Source of the DNA: Lyngbya sp. CCAP 1446/10
Lineage (GTDB): Bacteria; Cyanobacteriota; Cyanobacteriia; Cyanobacteriales; Microcoleaceae
NCBI RefSeq assembly: GCF_026130175.1
Contig: NZ_JAIGNI010000024.1
Span: forward strand, 1 to 64,000
Direction of reading: 5' to 3'
DNA length: 64,000 nucleotides
Shown here: piece after piece, positions 16,794 through 24,260 of the stretch
Layout: every line of letters starts with the position of its first letter
How positions within the stretch are numbered: position 1 is the stretch's first letter
The notes under the pieces: generated by a model
Told to the model about the DNA's origin: nothing
The model's input: only the letters and a program-made list of their open reading frames with translations
Databases searched by the model: none
Position numbers and translations under genes: made by a program

Positions 16794-17057
16794 TCATGTT
16801 GCCGCTAGCAGCGGATCGAGCAGGCCTTGAGCATCTAATTCGTGCATTTCGTCGCAGCCGCCTATGTGTTGGTCGTTGATGAATATCTGGGGCAGGGTGC
16901 GGCCTCCGTTGGCTCGATCGGTCATTTTATCGCGTGCTGCTGTATCTCCGTCGATCGCGTATTCTGTAAACTCAACCCCTTTTCGCTTCAGCAGTGCTTT
17001 GGCACGAATGCAAAACGGGCAGGTTCTCCAAGTGTAAATTTCTACTTTAGGTATCAT
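16794..17057 (-). CDS. grxC: glutaredoxin 3
   Basis: This small dithiol glutaredoxin has the active site TWRTCPFCIRAK (CPFC), the cis-Pro segment GGRTLPQIF and the GGCDEMHELDAQG glutathione-binding end. It reduces disulfides using glutathione made by the adjacent gshB product. I choose ATG 17057 (MIPKVEIYTW), giving 87 residues; the longer frame to 17078 starts at TTG and adds seven unlikely residues. Confidence 0.95.
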   Translation of the reverse strand: MIPKVEIYTWRTCPFCIRAKALLKRKGVEFTEYAIDGDTAARDKMTDRANGGRTLPQIFINDQHIGGCDEMHELDAQGLLDPLLAAT

Positions 17058-17361
17058 CGGACGCTCACACAATAACAATATTTTTTTATTGTAATCTTAA
17101 CCAATCTTATTTTAATTTTTATATAGAGCAACCGCGCCCGACGGTTACAAAGTTCTCGGATTGCACTTTCCCCATGCAATCTAGGGCTTTTAATTTCCTG
17201 GCGTTCAATCGCTAAACTATTCTTCCTTCTGCTCCAGTTACACGCCGCAAGCTGTAAGGTAATTATCTATACATTTTTGGTGGTTTTATCTAAAAAACAA
17301 AAAAACACTCGCGCTTCAAAAAACGGAGAGATGTTGAAAACAAGCAGCAGCTTGAGCCTGC

Positions 17362-17973
17362 TTACCGTTGCTGACCGACCTGCTTGTTTCGTTTTCTGGC
17401 GGAACAGATAATTCCTGCGCCTGTCAGTAAGAGTGCTACCACAGTACCTGGTTCTGGGATAGTTGTTCTCCTGATGACGGGTGGGTTGTAGTTTGGCAAT
17501 ATCGGCTTGGGCACTGGTAAAATCAGCGGAGGCACTACGGGCGACGCGATCGGTTGTTGTGGTATGACCGGTATTTCCGGTGCGGTTAATAGTGGTATCT
17601 CGTCTACTGTTGGTGATGGTGATGGTGATGGGACTACCGGGGGTGTCTGCACCACGGGCTCTACTATTAGAGGGGGTGGTGATTGGACTGCCGGCACTAC
17701 GGGTTCTATTATCGGTATCGGCGTTGCGAATGGAACTGCCTGCGCTTCCGGTACCGCGTCTCGCACAGGTGCTTGTGATGCCGGTACTGCGTCTCGTAAG
17801 GTTGTTGGTGATTGGGGGCTGGGGGAATTATCAGGCACGCAGGCACTTGAATAGTTTCCGGGCCCGCACACATCGATTGCTGCTGAAGCCGGAGGGGCGG
17901 CAGCTAGATAGTAGAACCCTGTTGCCATTGTGGCAGAGAGTCCAATTGCTAGTTTTGCCAGTGGCGTACACAT
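17362..17973 (-). CDS. PEP-CTERM sorting-domain protein
   Basis: This exported protein has a signal segment (about 8-32, LAIGLSATMATGFYYLAAAP ending near ASA), then a long Pro/Val-rich low-complexity stalk (about 45-170, with APVRDAVP and APVVPSPSP-type repeats), and a C-terminal PEP-CTERM tail: IPEPGTVVALLLTGAGIICS followed by a basic end. This tail is recognised by exosortase, which is not in the window. It is likely an envelope or extracellular protein; its function is unknown. The stalk is nearly all disorder-promoting residues. Confidence 0.85.
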   Translation of the reverse strand: MCTPLAKLAIGLSATMATGFYYLAAAPPASAAIDVCGPGNYSSACVPDNSPSPQSPTTLRDAVPASQAPVRDAVPEAQAVPFATPIPIIEPVVPAVQSPPPLIVEPVVQTPPVVPSPSPSPTVDEIPLLTAPEIPVIPQQPIASPVVPPLILPVPKPILPNYNPPVIRRTTIPEPGTVVALLLTGAGIICSARKRNKQVGQQR

Positions 17974-18423
17974 AACTATTTAGTTAAACAGTGGTAAAAT
18001 CGCAGAATTGAAATAGTGCTAGAGATTAGCGATGCACGGCGGGCATAGATTTTAGAGTTCTTACCATAAGTTGATGTTTTCTCTCCCGGACGCCTGTAAA
18101 ATATAGTATAGCGCTTGAGGCGATCGCCCAAACACTTTGATCTTATTTTTTTCACCCTACTCGCGTAGCGTGGTTTGCACCGTCTGGCAACATCTTTTGG
18201 CAACCTCTCAACCAACAGCCCTTACAGCCATTAACCAAGAGAGTTTTTACATTGACCGCCTGAAGTTAATTATGTAACCGATCGCCAACTAGCTCTGCTG
18301 TATTCTAATTAGCAATCCACAATCTGACTATTCTTTTATAATCTCATGGTTCGACGAGATCTGTCCTCAGTATATGTACGTATATTCCCGACTGTCAACT
18401 ACTTAAAAGGAATATTTAAGTAT

Positions 18424-20226
18424 TTACCGAGGGTAGAGGGCGTATTGAATGAGCTGCGCTAGTCGATCGCGGAGAGTTTCCATTCCGAGACCTTTGGCGG
18501 CCGAGATAAATACGGCTTGAGGAAACTCTTCTCGTGCTAGGGCGAGAGTATCTTCATCTACGGCATCGATTTTGTTAAAAACTACAAGGGCTGGCCCGGG
18601 AGTTACGGGCATATCTGTCAAAATATTCATGACCGATCGAATTTGGCTCTGCCACGCGGGATGGGAGAGATCGACCAGGTGCAGCAAAGCATCTGCGTCA
18701 GTAACTTCTTCGAGGGTAGCCCGAAAAGCGTCGATCAAGGAGGGGGGCAGTTCGCGAATAAAGCCCACTGTATCTGTGAGGACGATCGACAAAGGTTCTC
18801 CAGTGACAGCGCTCTGAATCGTCAGCTTTCTGGTGGTGGGGTCGAGGGTGGCAAATAACTGGTCGGCGGCGTAGACCTCGGAATTGGTGAGCAGGTTGAG
18901 CAGAGTCGATTTACCGGCGTTTGTGTAGCCGACGATCGCGACTGAGGGTACGTCCATGTGGTGCCGGTTCTGCCGCAGCCGGAAACGGTGAGCAAGCAGT
19001 TGATTGACTTCTTGCTGCAATCTTGAAATGCGTTTGGCGATCGTCCGCCGTTCGGTTTCTAGTTTAGTTTCCCCAGGGCCTCTGGTACCGATGCCGCCGC
19101 CCTGTTTTGACATTGCCTGACCGCGACCTCTGAGCCTGGGCAGGGTGTATTGTAGCTGAGCGAGTTCGACTTGCAATTTACCTTCGCTCGATCGCGCTCT
19201 TTGGGCAAAAATGTCGAGAATCACCTCAGTGCGATCAACTACCCGGATACCGATCTGAATTTCCAAGTTCCGTATTTGTGCGGGGGACAGGTCGCGATCG
19301 AATACCACGAGGTTAGCGCTAATCGTTTGAGCGGTAAGGGAAATTTCTTGAATTTTGCCTTCGCCGACGACTGTCTGCGGGTGGGGGCTCGATCGCTTTT
19401 GACGCACTGTTTGCAATACCTGACCCCCGGCACTTTCCACCAGCCGGGTGATTTCTGCGAGTCCGTCCTCAAAATCCAGTAGAGTCATGTGCTGAGTCAT
19501 CACACCCACCAGCAGCACTTTATCTTGGTCTGCATCAACCTGCTTAGCTACAAACTCTGCTTGAAAATCTGCTTCGAGTCCTTCCACCAACTCCAGAAAG
19601 TCTTGATCTGCGAGGTCGTCCAAACTCAGAGGTTCTGATATTTTCCAGGGAAAGTTTTGAGTTTTGGTTGGTGATTTTTGAATTACAGGTTCTTCTATTT
19701 CCTCAGTCTCATCAGTTGAAGCTGGTTCTAACTTAGCGCTCAAAACAGAGAACTCAAAATTTGGCCGGTCTCCCTGGGGTATCAGGTGAACGAGATAAGT
19801 TTCTTTGATGTAACCTGTCGCACCGCCGCCGCGACGCTGAAACCCTCCGCCGGTCAGCGTCAGCCACACTAGGGCGTCTAGGCGCTGAATTGCCATTGCC
19901 GTGAGTGCTGCTTCGCTGGGTATTTCTGGCTTGAGGTGGGTGGCGATGCAGCGAATGCCGCTGAGGCGACCTCCCCCGTAGCGGGGCAATTCTAGGGGCG
20001 CAATCTGGGTTTGGCGGGGTGTACCGACACCGACGCGAATCACTTGTCCGCGACGGTTGATGTAGGTGCAGATTGGCTTGTCGATTTCGGTGCTGATGGC
20101 TGCGACGCGCTGGGCGAATTCTGCCGTGGTGATGCGATCGCCCGGTAGTCGCTGGTGGTAAAGCTTTTCGAGTTGTTTGAGCTGGCTAGATTTTAAACCC
20201 TGAAGATTGCCGTAGATGGTTTCGAT
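18424..20226 (-). CDS. hflX: GTPase HflX, apparently with a non-ATG start
   Basis: HflX is a ribosome-associated GTPase that rescues or splits stalled ribosomes. Present are the N-terminal HflX domain with TVVGEGKIQEI, the Gly-rich linker RGRGQAMSKQGGGIGTRGPG, and the G domain with GYTNAGKST (G1), DTVGFI (G3) and NKID (G4). The first usual start codon is a GTG at 20043, but clear coding sequence continues 61 codons upstream (ETIYGNLQGLKSSQLKQL and TYINRRGQVIRVGVG), with no ATG, GTG or TTG before an in-frame stop. An ATC at 20226 stands where I would expect the initiator, 8 nt after GGGAG, so I place the start there (about 600 residues). A mutated start with use of the internal GTG is the alternative. 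Confidence 0.93.
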   Translation of the reverse strand: METIYGNLQGLKSSQLKQLEKLYHQRLPGDRITTAEFAQRVAAISTEIDKPICTYINRRGQVIRVGVGTPRQTQIAPLELPRYGGGRLSGIRCIATHLKPEIPSEAALTAMAIQRLDALVWLTLTGGGFQRRGGGATGYIKETYLVHLIPQGDRPNFEFSVLSAKLEPASTDETEEIEEPVIQKSPTKTQNFPWKISEPLSLDDLADQDFLELVEGLEADFQAEFVAKQVDADQDKVLLVGVMTQHMTLLDFEDGLAEITRLVESAGGQVLQTVRQKRSSPHPQTVVGEGKIQEISLTAQTISANLVVFDRDLSPAQIRNLEIQIGIRVVDRTEVILDIFAQRARSSEGKLQVELAQLQYTLPRLRGRGQAMSKQGGGIGTRGPGETKLETERRTIAKRISRLQQEVNQLLAHRFRLRQNRHHMDVPSVAIVGYTNAGKSTLLNLLTNSEVYAADQLFATLDPTTRKLTIQSAVTGEPLSIVLTDTVGFIRELPPSLIDAFRATLEEVTDADALLHLVDLSHPAWQSQIRSVMNILTDMPVTPGPALVVFNKIDAVDEDTLALAREEFPQAVFISAAKGLGMETLRDRLAQLIQYALYPR

Positions 20227-20608
20227 AACTGTTTCTCCCGATCGCTCTGTTTATTTCCTATTTTAGTTAACTCTGGGGCGATCGTGTTCTCGTTGGTAGT
20301 TAAAATTTACTAAATCTTCGTGCCTCTGGGATCTCGCGGATTCAGTATTGTCGAGTCACCAGGGCGGGTGTTTGTCGCTGCGGGGCGATCGAGCCTGTCA
20401 CAACAGCCATCTCAACTTGGAGTTGTCTTTAGTATCTACCCATACAGAATAGCGGTAAAACAATCTATTTTAACAAAACTTAACACGAAATTGTAGGTTT
20501 CAGAATCCTCCTTTAGACTTGTGTGTATCTTGAGCCTAGAGACAGATAGCAAACTAAAAATTAAGTCGCTACTATGATAAGCGAAACATTGTTAAGGAAT
20601 GTAAAAAC
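20227..20608. other. divergent hflX / hli intergenic region
   Basis: No gene is seen. Toward hli it holds TTAACA at 20470-20475 and 20480-20485 (10-bp period) and an HLR1-like site just before the start codon (20588-20605). Confidence 0.6.
20588..20605 (-). promoter_or_regulatory. HLR1-like site (candidate RpaB operator)
   Basis: On the minus strand TTTACATT-CC-TTAACAAT matches the HLR1 pattern (two KTTACAWW units 2 nt apart): the first unit 8/8, the second 7/8. It lies 3-21 bp before the hli start codon, overlapping the ribosome-binding region, an unusual position. Confidence 0.45.
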
Positions 20609-20821
20609 ATGGAAACTCGTCCTACTAACGTACCGACAACCACTAATGCCTACAACGGCAAAGATCGCAATGCCTTTTTGTTTGGCTTCAACCCGCAAGC
20701 AGAACTTTGGAACGGCCGCTTAGCGATGATTGGTTTCTTAGCTTATTTGCTTTGGGACATGGCTGGATATAGTGTTCTGCGCGACATACTTCACTTTCTG
20801 CCTACCTATATCGCTCGTTAA
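20609..20821 (+). CDS. hli: high-light-inducible protein (Hlip, one-helix CAB family)
   Basis: This 70-residue thylakoid protein has the chlorophyll-binding helix motif ELWNGRLAMIGFLAYLLWD. Glu, Asn and Arg are the usual pigment ligand and salt-bridge residues. Hlips bind chlorophyll and carotenoid, protect photosystem II assembly intermediates and dissipate excess energy. The N-terminal 30 residues are hydrophilic and include the NAFLFGFNPQAE segment usual in the family. An HLR1-like site precedes it, and a strong hairpin follows 16 bp after the stop. Confidence 0.95.
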   Translation: METRPTNVPTTTNAYNGKDRNAFLFGFNPQAELWNGRLAMIGFLAYLLWDMAGYSVLRDILHFLPTYIAR

Positions 20822-20836
20822 TAACGAGCAGCCTTT

Positions 20837-20878
20837 CCTGTCTGGCAGCTTCAATAAATGCCGCAACTGCCAGACAGG
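20837..20878 (+). terminator. hairpin after hli (12-bp perfect stem)
   Basis: CCTGTCTGGCAG (20837-20848) and CTGCCAGACAGG (20867-20878). No T-run follows, so it may act as a weak terminator or an mRNA stabiliser. Confidence 0.6.
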
Positions 20879-21220
20879 CTAAAAGTTACAGATGGCAGCG
20901 AGTAGCATTGGGTGTCTTTGTATCTTTCGTTACTTTTGAATGGCATTAAAAGACTTCTTACTGTGATTCGATGATTGCGGGTGGGGGCGAGGTCGCTGGC
21001 GCGGTAAATATTGAGAGCAAAACAGATATTTATTGCGTCAAGCCGATCGCCACTACTATATTTTTTGGCAAAAAATCTCGTCAATAAACTCTGATATTTT
21101 ATGAAAAACAGGAGCATCAACGATGATTAACTCAATTTACTTGCAGTAGTAGAATCGGCTGTGACTGACACAGCATTAGGAAATTGGCAAAAGCCGCTAG
21201 TGATGTTTGTTTGCAATATG
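20879..21220. other. intergenic region, no gene seen
   Basis: A minus-strand open frame (20851-21120) runs through the hli hairpin and has no coding character. I see nothing else before the foldback elements. Confidence 0.55.
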
Positions 21221-21325
21221 TTAAGCTGTTGCACATTTAAATTGTATATTCGGGGCGGGCAGGATGCCCACCCCACAAAACTTTGATTATTTTTTGACAC
21301 ACAATTTAAAAGCAGAACAGCTTAA
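21221..21325. mobile_element. foldback (MITE-like) element, 105 bp
   Basis: The ends TTAAGCTGTT...TTTAAATTGT and their complement at 21301-21325 form imperfect terminal inverted repeats (10 bp + 10 bp around a mismatched 5-nt block). The centre holds GGGGCGGGCAGGATGCCCA-type REP sequence. The left arm recurs at 4486-4512. No open frame lies inside. Confidence 0.75.
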
Positions 21326-21330
21326 CCTTG

Positions 21331-21449
21331 CTATAGCAATCCTAAATCATTATCCTTACCGCGAACATAAATGTGATTTCCCCAAAATCCATCTGTAGGG
21401 ACTAAGGCCAAGCCGTGTCCCTACAGAAAATCATTTAGGATTGCTATAG
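21331..21449. mobile_element. foldback (MITE-like) element, 119 bp
   Basis: Terminal inverted repeats of 21 bp with one mismatch: CTATAGCAATCCTAAATCAT (from 21331) and its complement ending at 21449. A second perfect 10-bp inverted repeat (CTGTAGGGAC at 21393 and GTCCCTACAG at 21417) is nested inside. It is non-coding and sits 5 bp from the previous element and directly before the psaK fragment. Confidence 0.8.
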
Positions 21450-21478
21450 TTCTGAGCCGCAGGATTTGGCATCCTCAC

Positions 21479-21622
21479 ATCGGCCCGAAAATGCCTTTGC
21501 CTTTCCCAGCTTTGTTCAACAATGTTAGCGTACCCGCATTTCTGGCTTGCATGAGCGCGGGTCATTTGCTGGGAACGTTAACGATTTTGTCGCTGGTATT
21601 TATTTTTGAGATTGTTAGCTGA
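21479..21622 (+). pseudogene. psaK: 5'-truncated psaK (photosystem I subunit X)
   Basis: In frame with ATG 21491 the sequence reads IGPKMPLPFPALFNN, SVPAFLACMSAGHLLG and TLTILSLVF, then TGA (21620-21622). This is the second half of PsaK: the lumenal loop and second transmembrane helix with the conserved GHLLG. The first helix and N-terminus (roughly 45 residues) are absent; in their place are foldback elements. The stop overlaps the next gene's ATG (TGATG), so the fragment may still be translated with it. A deliberate half-length protein is possible but less likely. Confidence 0.75.
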
Positions 21623-21996
21623 TGCCGTCTGAAGTTATTTTTGGAAATGCGGGGGCTGAAGGTGCAAGTCGCGGCGGGTGGTTTGCAGGTAACTTTATAA
21701 CGCCGGAAGATGATGCGCGATCGACTTCTGCGTTAGAGGTAAAATGGGGCGTTCATCTCGCCGGAGATTGTAGGACTCAGTGGGCGGTAAATGCGGCAGC
21801 AACTACGCTTTCTATTCTGGTAAAAGGGCGGTTTCGGTTGCAATTTCCAGAGCAAGAAATCTTGCTGTGTTGTGAAGGAGATTATGCTCTCTGGCTGCCG
21901 GGAGTGGCTCATTATTGGTCGGCCGAGGAGGATTCGGTTATAGTGACTGTGCGCTGGCCTTCGGTGTCGGGTGATAGTTCTGCTATTAAGAATTAA
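21622..21996 (+). CDS. small cupin-fold protein
   Basis: This 124-residue protein has the features of a single cupin barrel: EVKWGVHLAGDCRTQW, ATTLSILVKGRFRLQFP, and EGDYALWLPGVAHYWSAEED with the Pro-Gly-x-x-His of cupin motif 2. Metal ligands are incomplete (few His), so binding or regulation is as likely as catalysis. Its ATG overlaps the psaK-fragment stop by one base, and its 3' end overlaps the convergent galK by 11 bp. Function unknown. Confidence 0.8.
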   Translation: MPSEVIFGNAGAEGASRGGWFAGNFITPEDDARSTSALEVKWGVHLAGDCRTQWAVNAAATTLSILVKGRFRLQFPEQEILLCCEGDYALWLPGVAHYWSAEEDSVIVTVRWPSVSGDSSAIKN

Positions 21997-23083
21997 CTGG
22001 AACTTCGGGAACCAAAACGCGGCCACTATAACCCGCGCGGTGGTGGCGATCGATCGCCTCTGATGCAATAACATCCGCTTTCCCACTCTTAACCAGCGCT
22101 ACGCAAGCACCACCAAAACCTCCGCCCGTCAGCCTCGCGCCGAAGACTCCGGGGATTGACTGCAAGATTGCCGCCAGGGCGTCTACTGCGGGCACTGAAA
22201 TTTCGTAGTCGTCGCGCTGGCTGGCGTGGGAAGAATTCATTAACTCGCCGAAACGCTCTGCTGGCAAGGATTTTACTGCTTCGAGCACGCGGTTGTTTTC
22301 GGTGACGACGTGGCGCGATCGCCTTTTGAGGGGTTCCGGCAATACTTCCACTTCTTTGGGATCGGTGATATCCCTGAGAGCTTTAACACCCAATATCCGG
22401 GCGGATTCCTCGCACTCAGCGCGTCGTTGGTTGTAGCCACTTCCGGCTGCTAGGTTGTGGCTTTCACCGCTGTCAATTACTAAAATTTCTGTGCCTGTGG
22501 GAAAAGGTACCGGGCGGTATTCGAGGCTGCGGGTGTCGATAAATAACATGGTGTTGGTGTCTGCTAAAATCGACGCCATTTGATCCATGATGCCGCAGTT
22601 AACGCCGGCATATCGAATTTCGGCTAGCTGTCCGATTTGAGCCAGCCGCACGTCGTCTAGGGGGAGGTTGAGCAGCGCGCGGATTCCTCTGAGGGTGGCT
22701 ATTTCTAAAGCGGCGCTGCTGGACAAACCGGCTCCGATCGGCACATTTGAGGTAATGTAGAGATTTATTGGCGGTATTTTGTATCCTTCTTTTTCTAAAA
22801 TTCTGATGCAGCCGCAGATATAAGTGACGAATTTTTGCGGTATGGTATCGTCGTCTGAAAAATTTATGAGTTCGTCATATTCTGCTGAATAAAAATGGTG
22901 TCGGGCATCGCTGCTGAAACCGATTTGTACTGTGGTGCGCTGGGGAATCGCAGTCGGAAGTACAAATCCGTCGTTGTAGTCTGTGTGTTCGCCCAGCATA
23001 TTTACTCTTCCGGGCGCGCTGGCTTGGGTTTGGGGTAATGTACCAAATACTCGTTGGAAGTTCATTTTTGGGGAATTAGTCAT
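21986..23083 (-). CDS. galK: galactokinase
   Basis: GalK phosphorylates galactose at C1 (Leloir pathway). It is a GHMP kinase with ASAPGRVNMLGEHTDYNDGF (galactokinase signature), PIGAGLSSSAALEIATL (ATP-binding loop), the catalytic-Asp segment CGIMDQMAS and a C-terminal RLTGGGFGGACVAL. Its 365 residues are normal. The first Met (23083) lies in the edge of a heptamer array (ATGACTAAT), so Met7 at 23065 (MNFQRVFGTL) may be the true start. It converges on the cupin gene with an 11-bp overlap. Confidence 0.94.
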   Translation of the reverse strand: MTNSPKMNFQRVFGTLPQTQASAPGRVNMLGEHTDYNDGFVLPTAIPQRTTVQIGFSSDARHHFYSAEYDELINFSDDDTIPQKFVTYICGCIRILEKEGYKIPPINLYITSNVPIGAGLSSSAALEIATLRGIRALLNLPLDDVRLAQIGQLAEIRYAGVNCGIMDQMASILADTNTMLFIDTRSLEYRPVPFPTGTEILVIDSGESHNLAAGSGYNQRRAECEESARILGVKALRDITDPKEVEVLPEPLKRRSRHVVTENNRVLEAVKSLPAERFGELMNSSHASQRDDYEISVPAVDALAAILQSIPGVFGARLTGGGFGGACVALVKSGKADVIASEAIDRHHRAGYSGRVLVPEVPVNS

Positions 23084-23126
23084 TGGTCATTGGTCATTGC
23101 GAATTGCGAATTGCGAATTGCGAATT
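23077..23126. repeat. heptamer array upstream of galK
   Basis: TCATTGG units followed by four CGAATTG units. It touches the annotated galK start. Confidence 0.93.
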
Positions 23127-23280
23127 TGTAAACTTTTTTTTGATCGTTGACGCTTTTATAGTGCCCAAGTTTTTAGCTGAATTCAACCCCTGTTTACAAA
23201 AATAAACATGAGTGTAAGTTGGGGGAAAATATGAGGTTGTGATAGAATGAAGGGCTAAGATTTCTCCAAAAATTCAAAAA

Positions 23281-24102
23281 ATGCGATCGACCAGACCCCG
23301 GAAACAGTTTGCTCAACATTGGCTCAAAAGTGAGAAAGCCTTAGATAAGATTGTCAAAGCAGCGAGTTTGGAGGGCGATCGCGTCCTGGAAATCGGGCCG
23401 GGTACTGGGATTCTGACTCGGCGCTTGCTGCCTGCGGCTGAGTCTGTTGTTGCTGCGGAGATCGATCGAGATTTGTGCCTAAAACTAGCCAAGCAACTAG
23501 GCAAAATTGACAACTTTTTATTGCTACAAGGCGATTTCCTGGAAATGGACTTAGAGGCTGAACTAATAGCCTTTCCCAAATTCCAGAATCCCAATAAAGT
23601 TGTTGCCAACATTCCCTATAATATCACCGGCCCCATCCTGCAAAAACTGCTGGGAACGATATCTGTGCCTGCTCCTAAACCCTTCGATTCGATCGTGCTG
23701 TTAGTGCAGAAAGAAGTCGCCCAAAGACTTTACGCTAAACCTGGTTCTACAGCTTTTGGCGCTTTGTCGGTGCGGGTACAATATTTAGCAGAATGTGAGT
23801 TAATTTGCGATGTGCCTTCTAGAGATTTTTATCCGCCTCCAAAAGTCGATTCTGCGGTGGTGCGGCTGCTTCCCAGACAGATAGAAACTGTGGCGGTTAA
23901 TCCGCGCTATTTGGAGACTTTACTGAAGTTGGGATTTGGCAGCAAGCGCAAAATGCTGCGAAATAATTTGAAAGGATCTGTCGATTTAGATAAACTCGTT
24001 CAATTGTTAGAAAATTTACAGATAAATCCTCAATCTCGCGCTGAAGATTTAAGCGTGGCGCAATGGGTAAATTTGAGCAATAATTTGTTTTCGGATGACT
24101 AA
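23281..24102 (+). CDS. rsmA: 16S rRNA (adenine1518/1519-N6) dimethyltransferase
   Basis: RsmA (KsgA) dimethylates two adjacent adenines in the 3' hairpin of 16S rRNA during 30S maturation. Motifs are FAQHWLKSEKALDKIV at the start, the SAM loop VLEIGPGTGILTRRLL, the catalytic NIPYNITGPIL and the C-terminal GFGSKRKMLRNNL. The 273-residue length is normal. The stop lies at the edge of heptamer-like sequence (GATGACTAATGACC). Confidence 0.97.
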   Translation: MRSTRPRKQFAQHWLKSEKALDKIVKAASLEGDRVLEIGPGTGILTRRLLPAAESVVAAEIDRDLCLKLAKQLGKIDNFLLLQGDFLEMDLEAELIAFPKFQNPNKVVANIPYNITGPILQKLLGTISVPAPKPFDSIVLLVQKEVAQRLYAKPGSTAFGALSVRVQYLAECELICDVPSRDFYPPPKVDSAVVRLLPRQIETVAVNPRYLETLLKLGFGSKRKMLRNNLKGSVDLDKLVQLLENLQINPQSRAEDLSVAQWVNLSNNLFSDD

Positions 24103-24132
24103 TGACCAATGACGTTAGACGTTGGACGGAAA

Positions 24133-24246
24133 GCGAGCGGGGACGCTCGCACTAATAACCAATAACCAATAACCAATGACCAATGACTAATGACTAATGA
24201 CTAATGACTAATGACTAATGACTACTGACTACTGACTACTGACTGT
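24133..24246. repeat. small hairpin plus heptamer array
   Basis: GCGAGCG and CGCTCGC (24133-24150) form a hairpin, followed by TAACCAA, TGACTAA and CTGACTA-type heptamers to about 24246. It separates the convergent ksgA and histidine kinase genes. Confidence 0.9.
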
Positions 24247-24260
24247 TAATTGTTCAATGA

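Noticed and set aside
17976-18215. 79-codon minus-strand frame upstream of the PEP-CTERM gene
   Set aside because: Basic, low-complexity translation with no motif; probably upstream untranslated sequence.
20851-21120. 89-codon minus-strand frame downstream of hli
   Set aside because: It runs through the hli hairpin and has no coding character.
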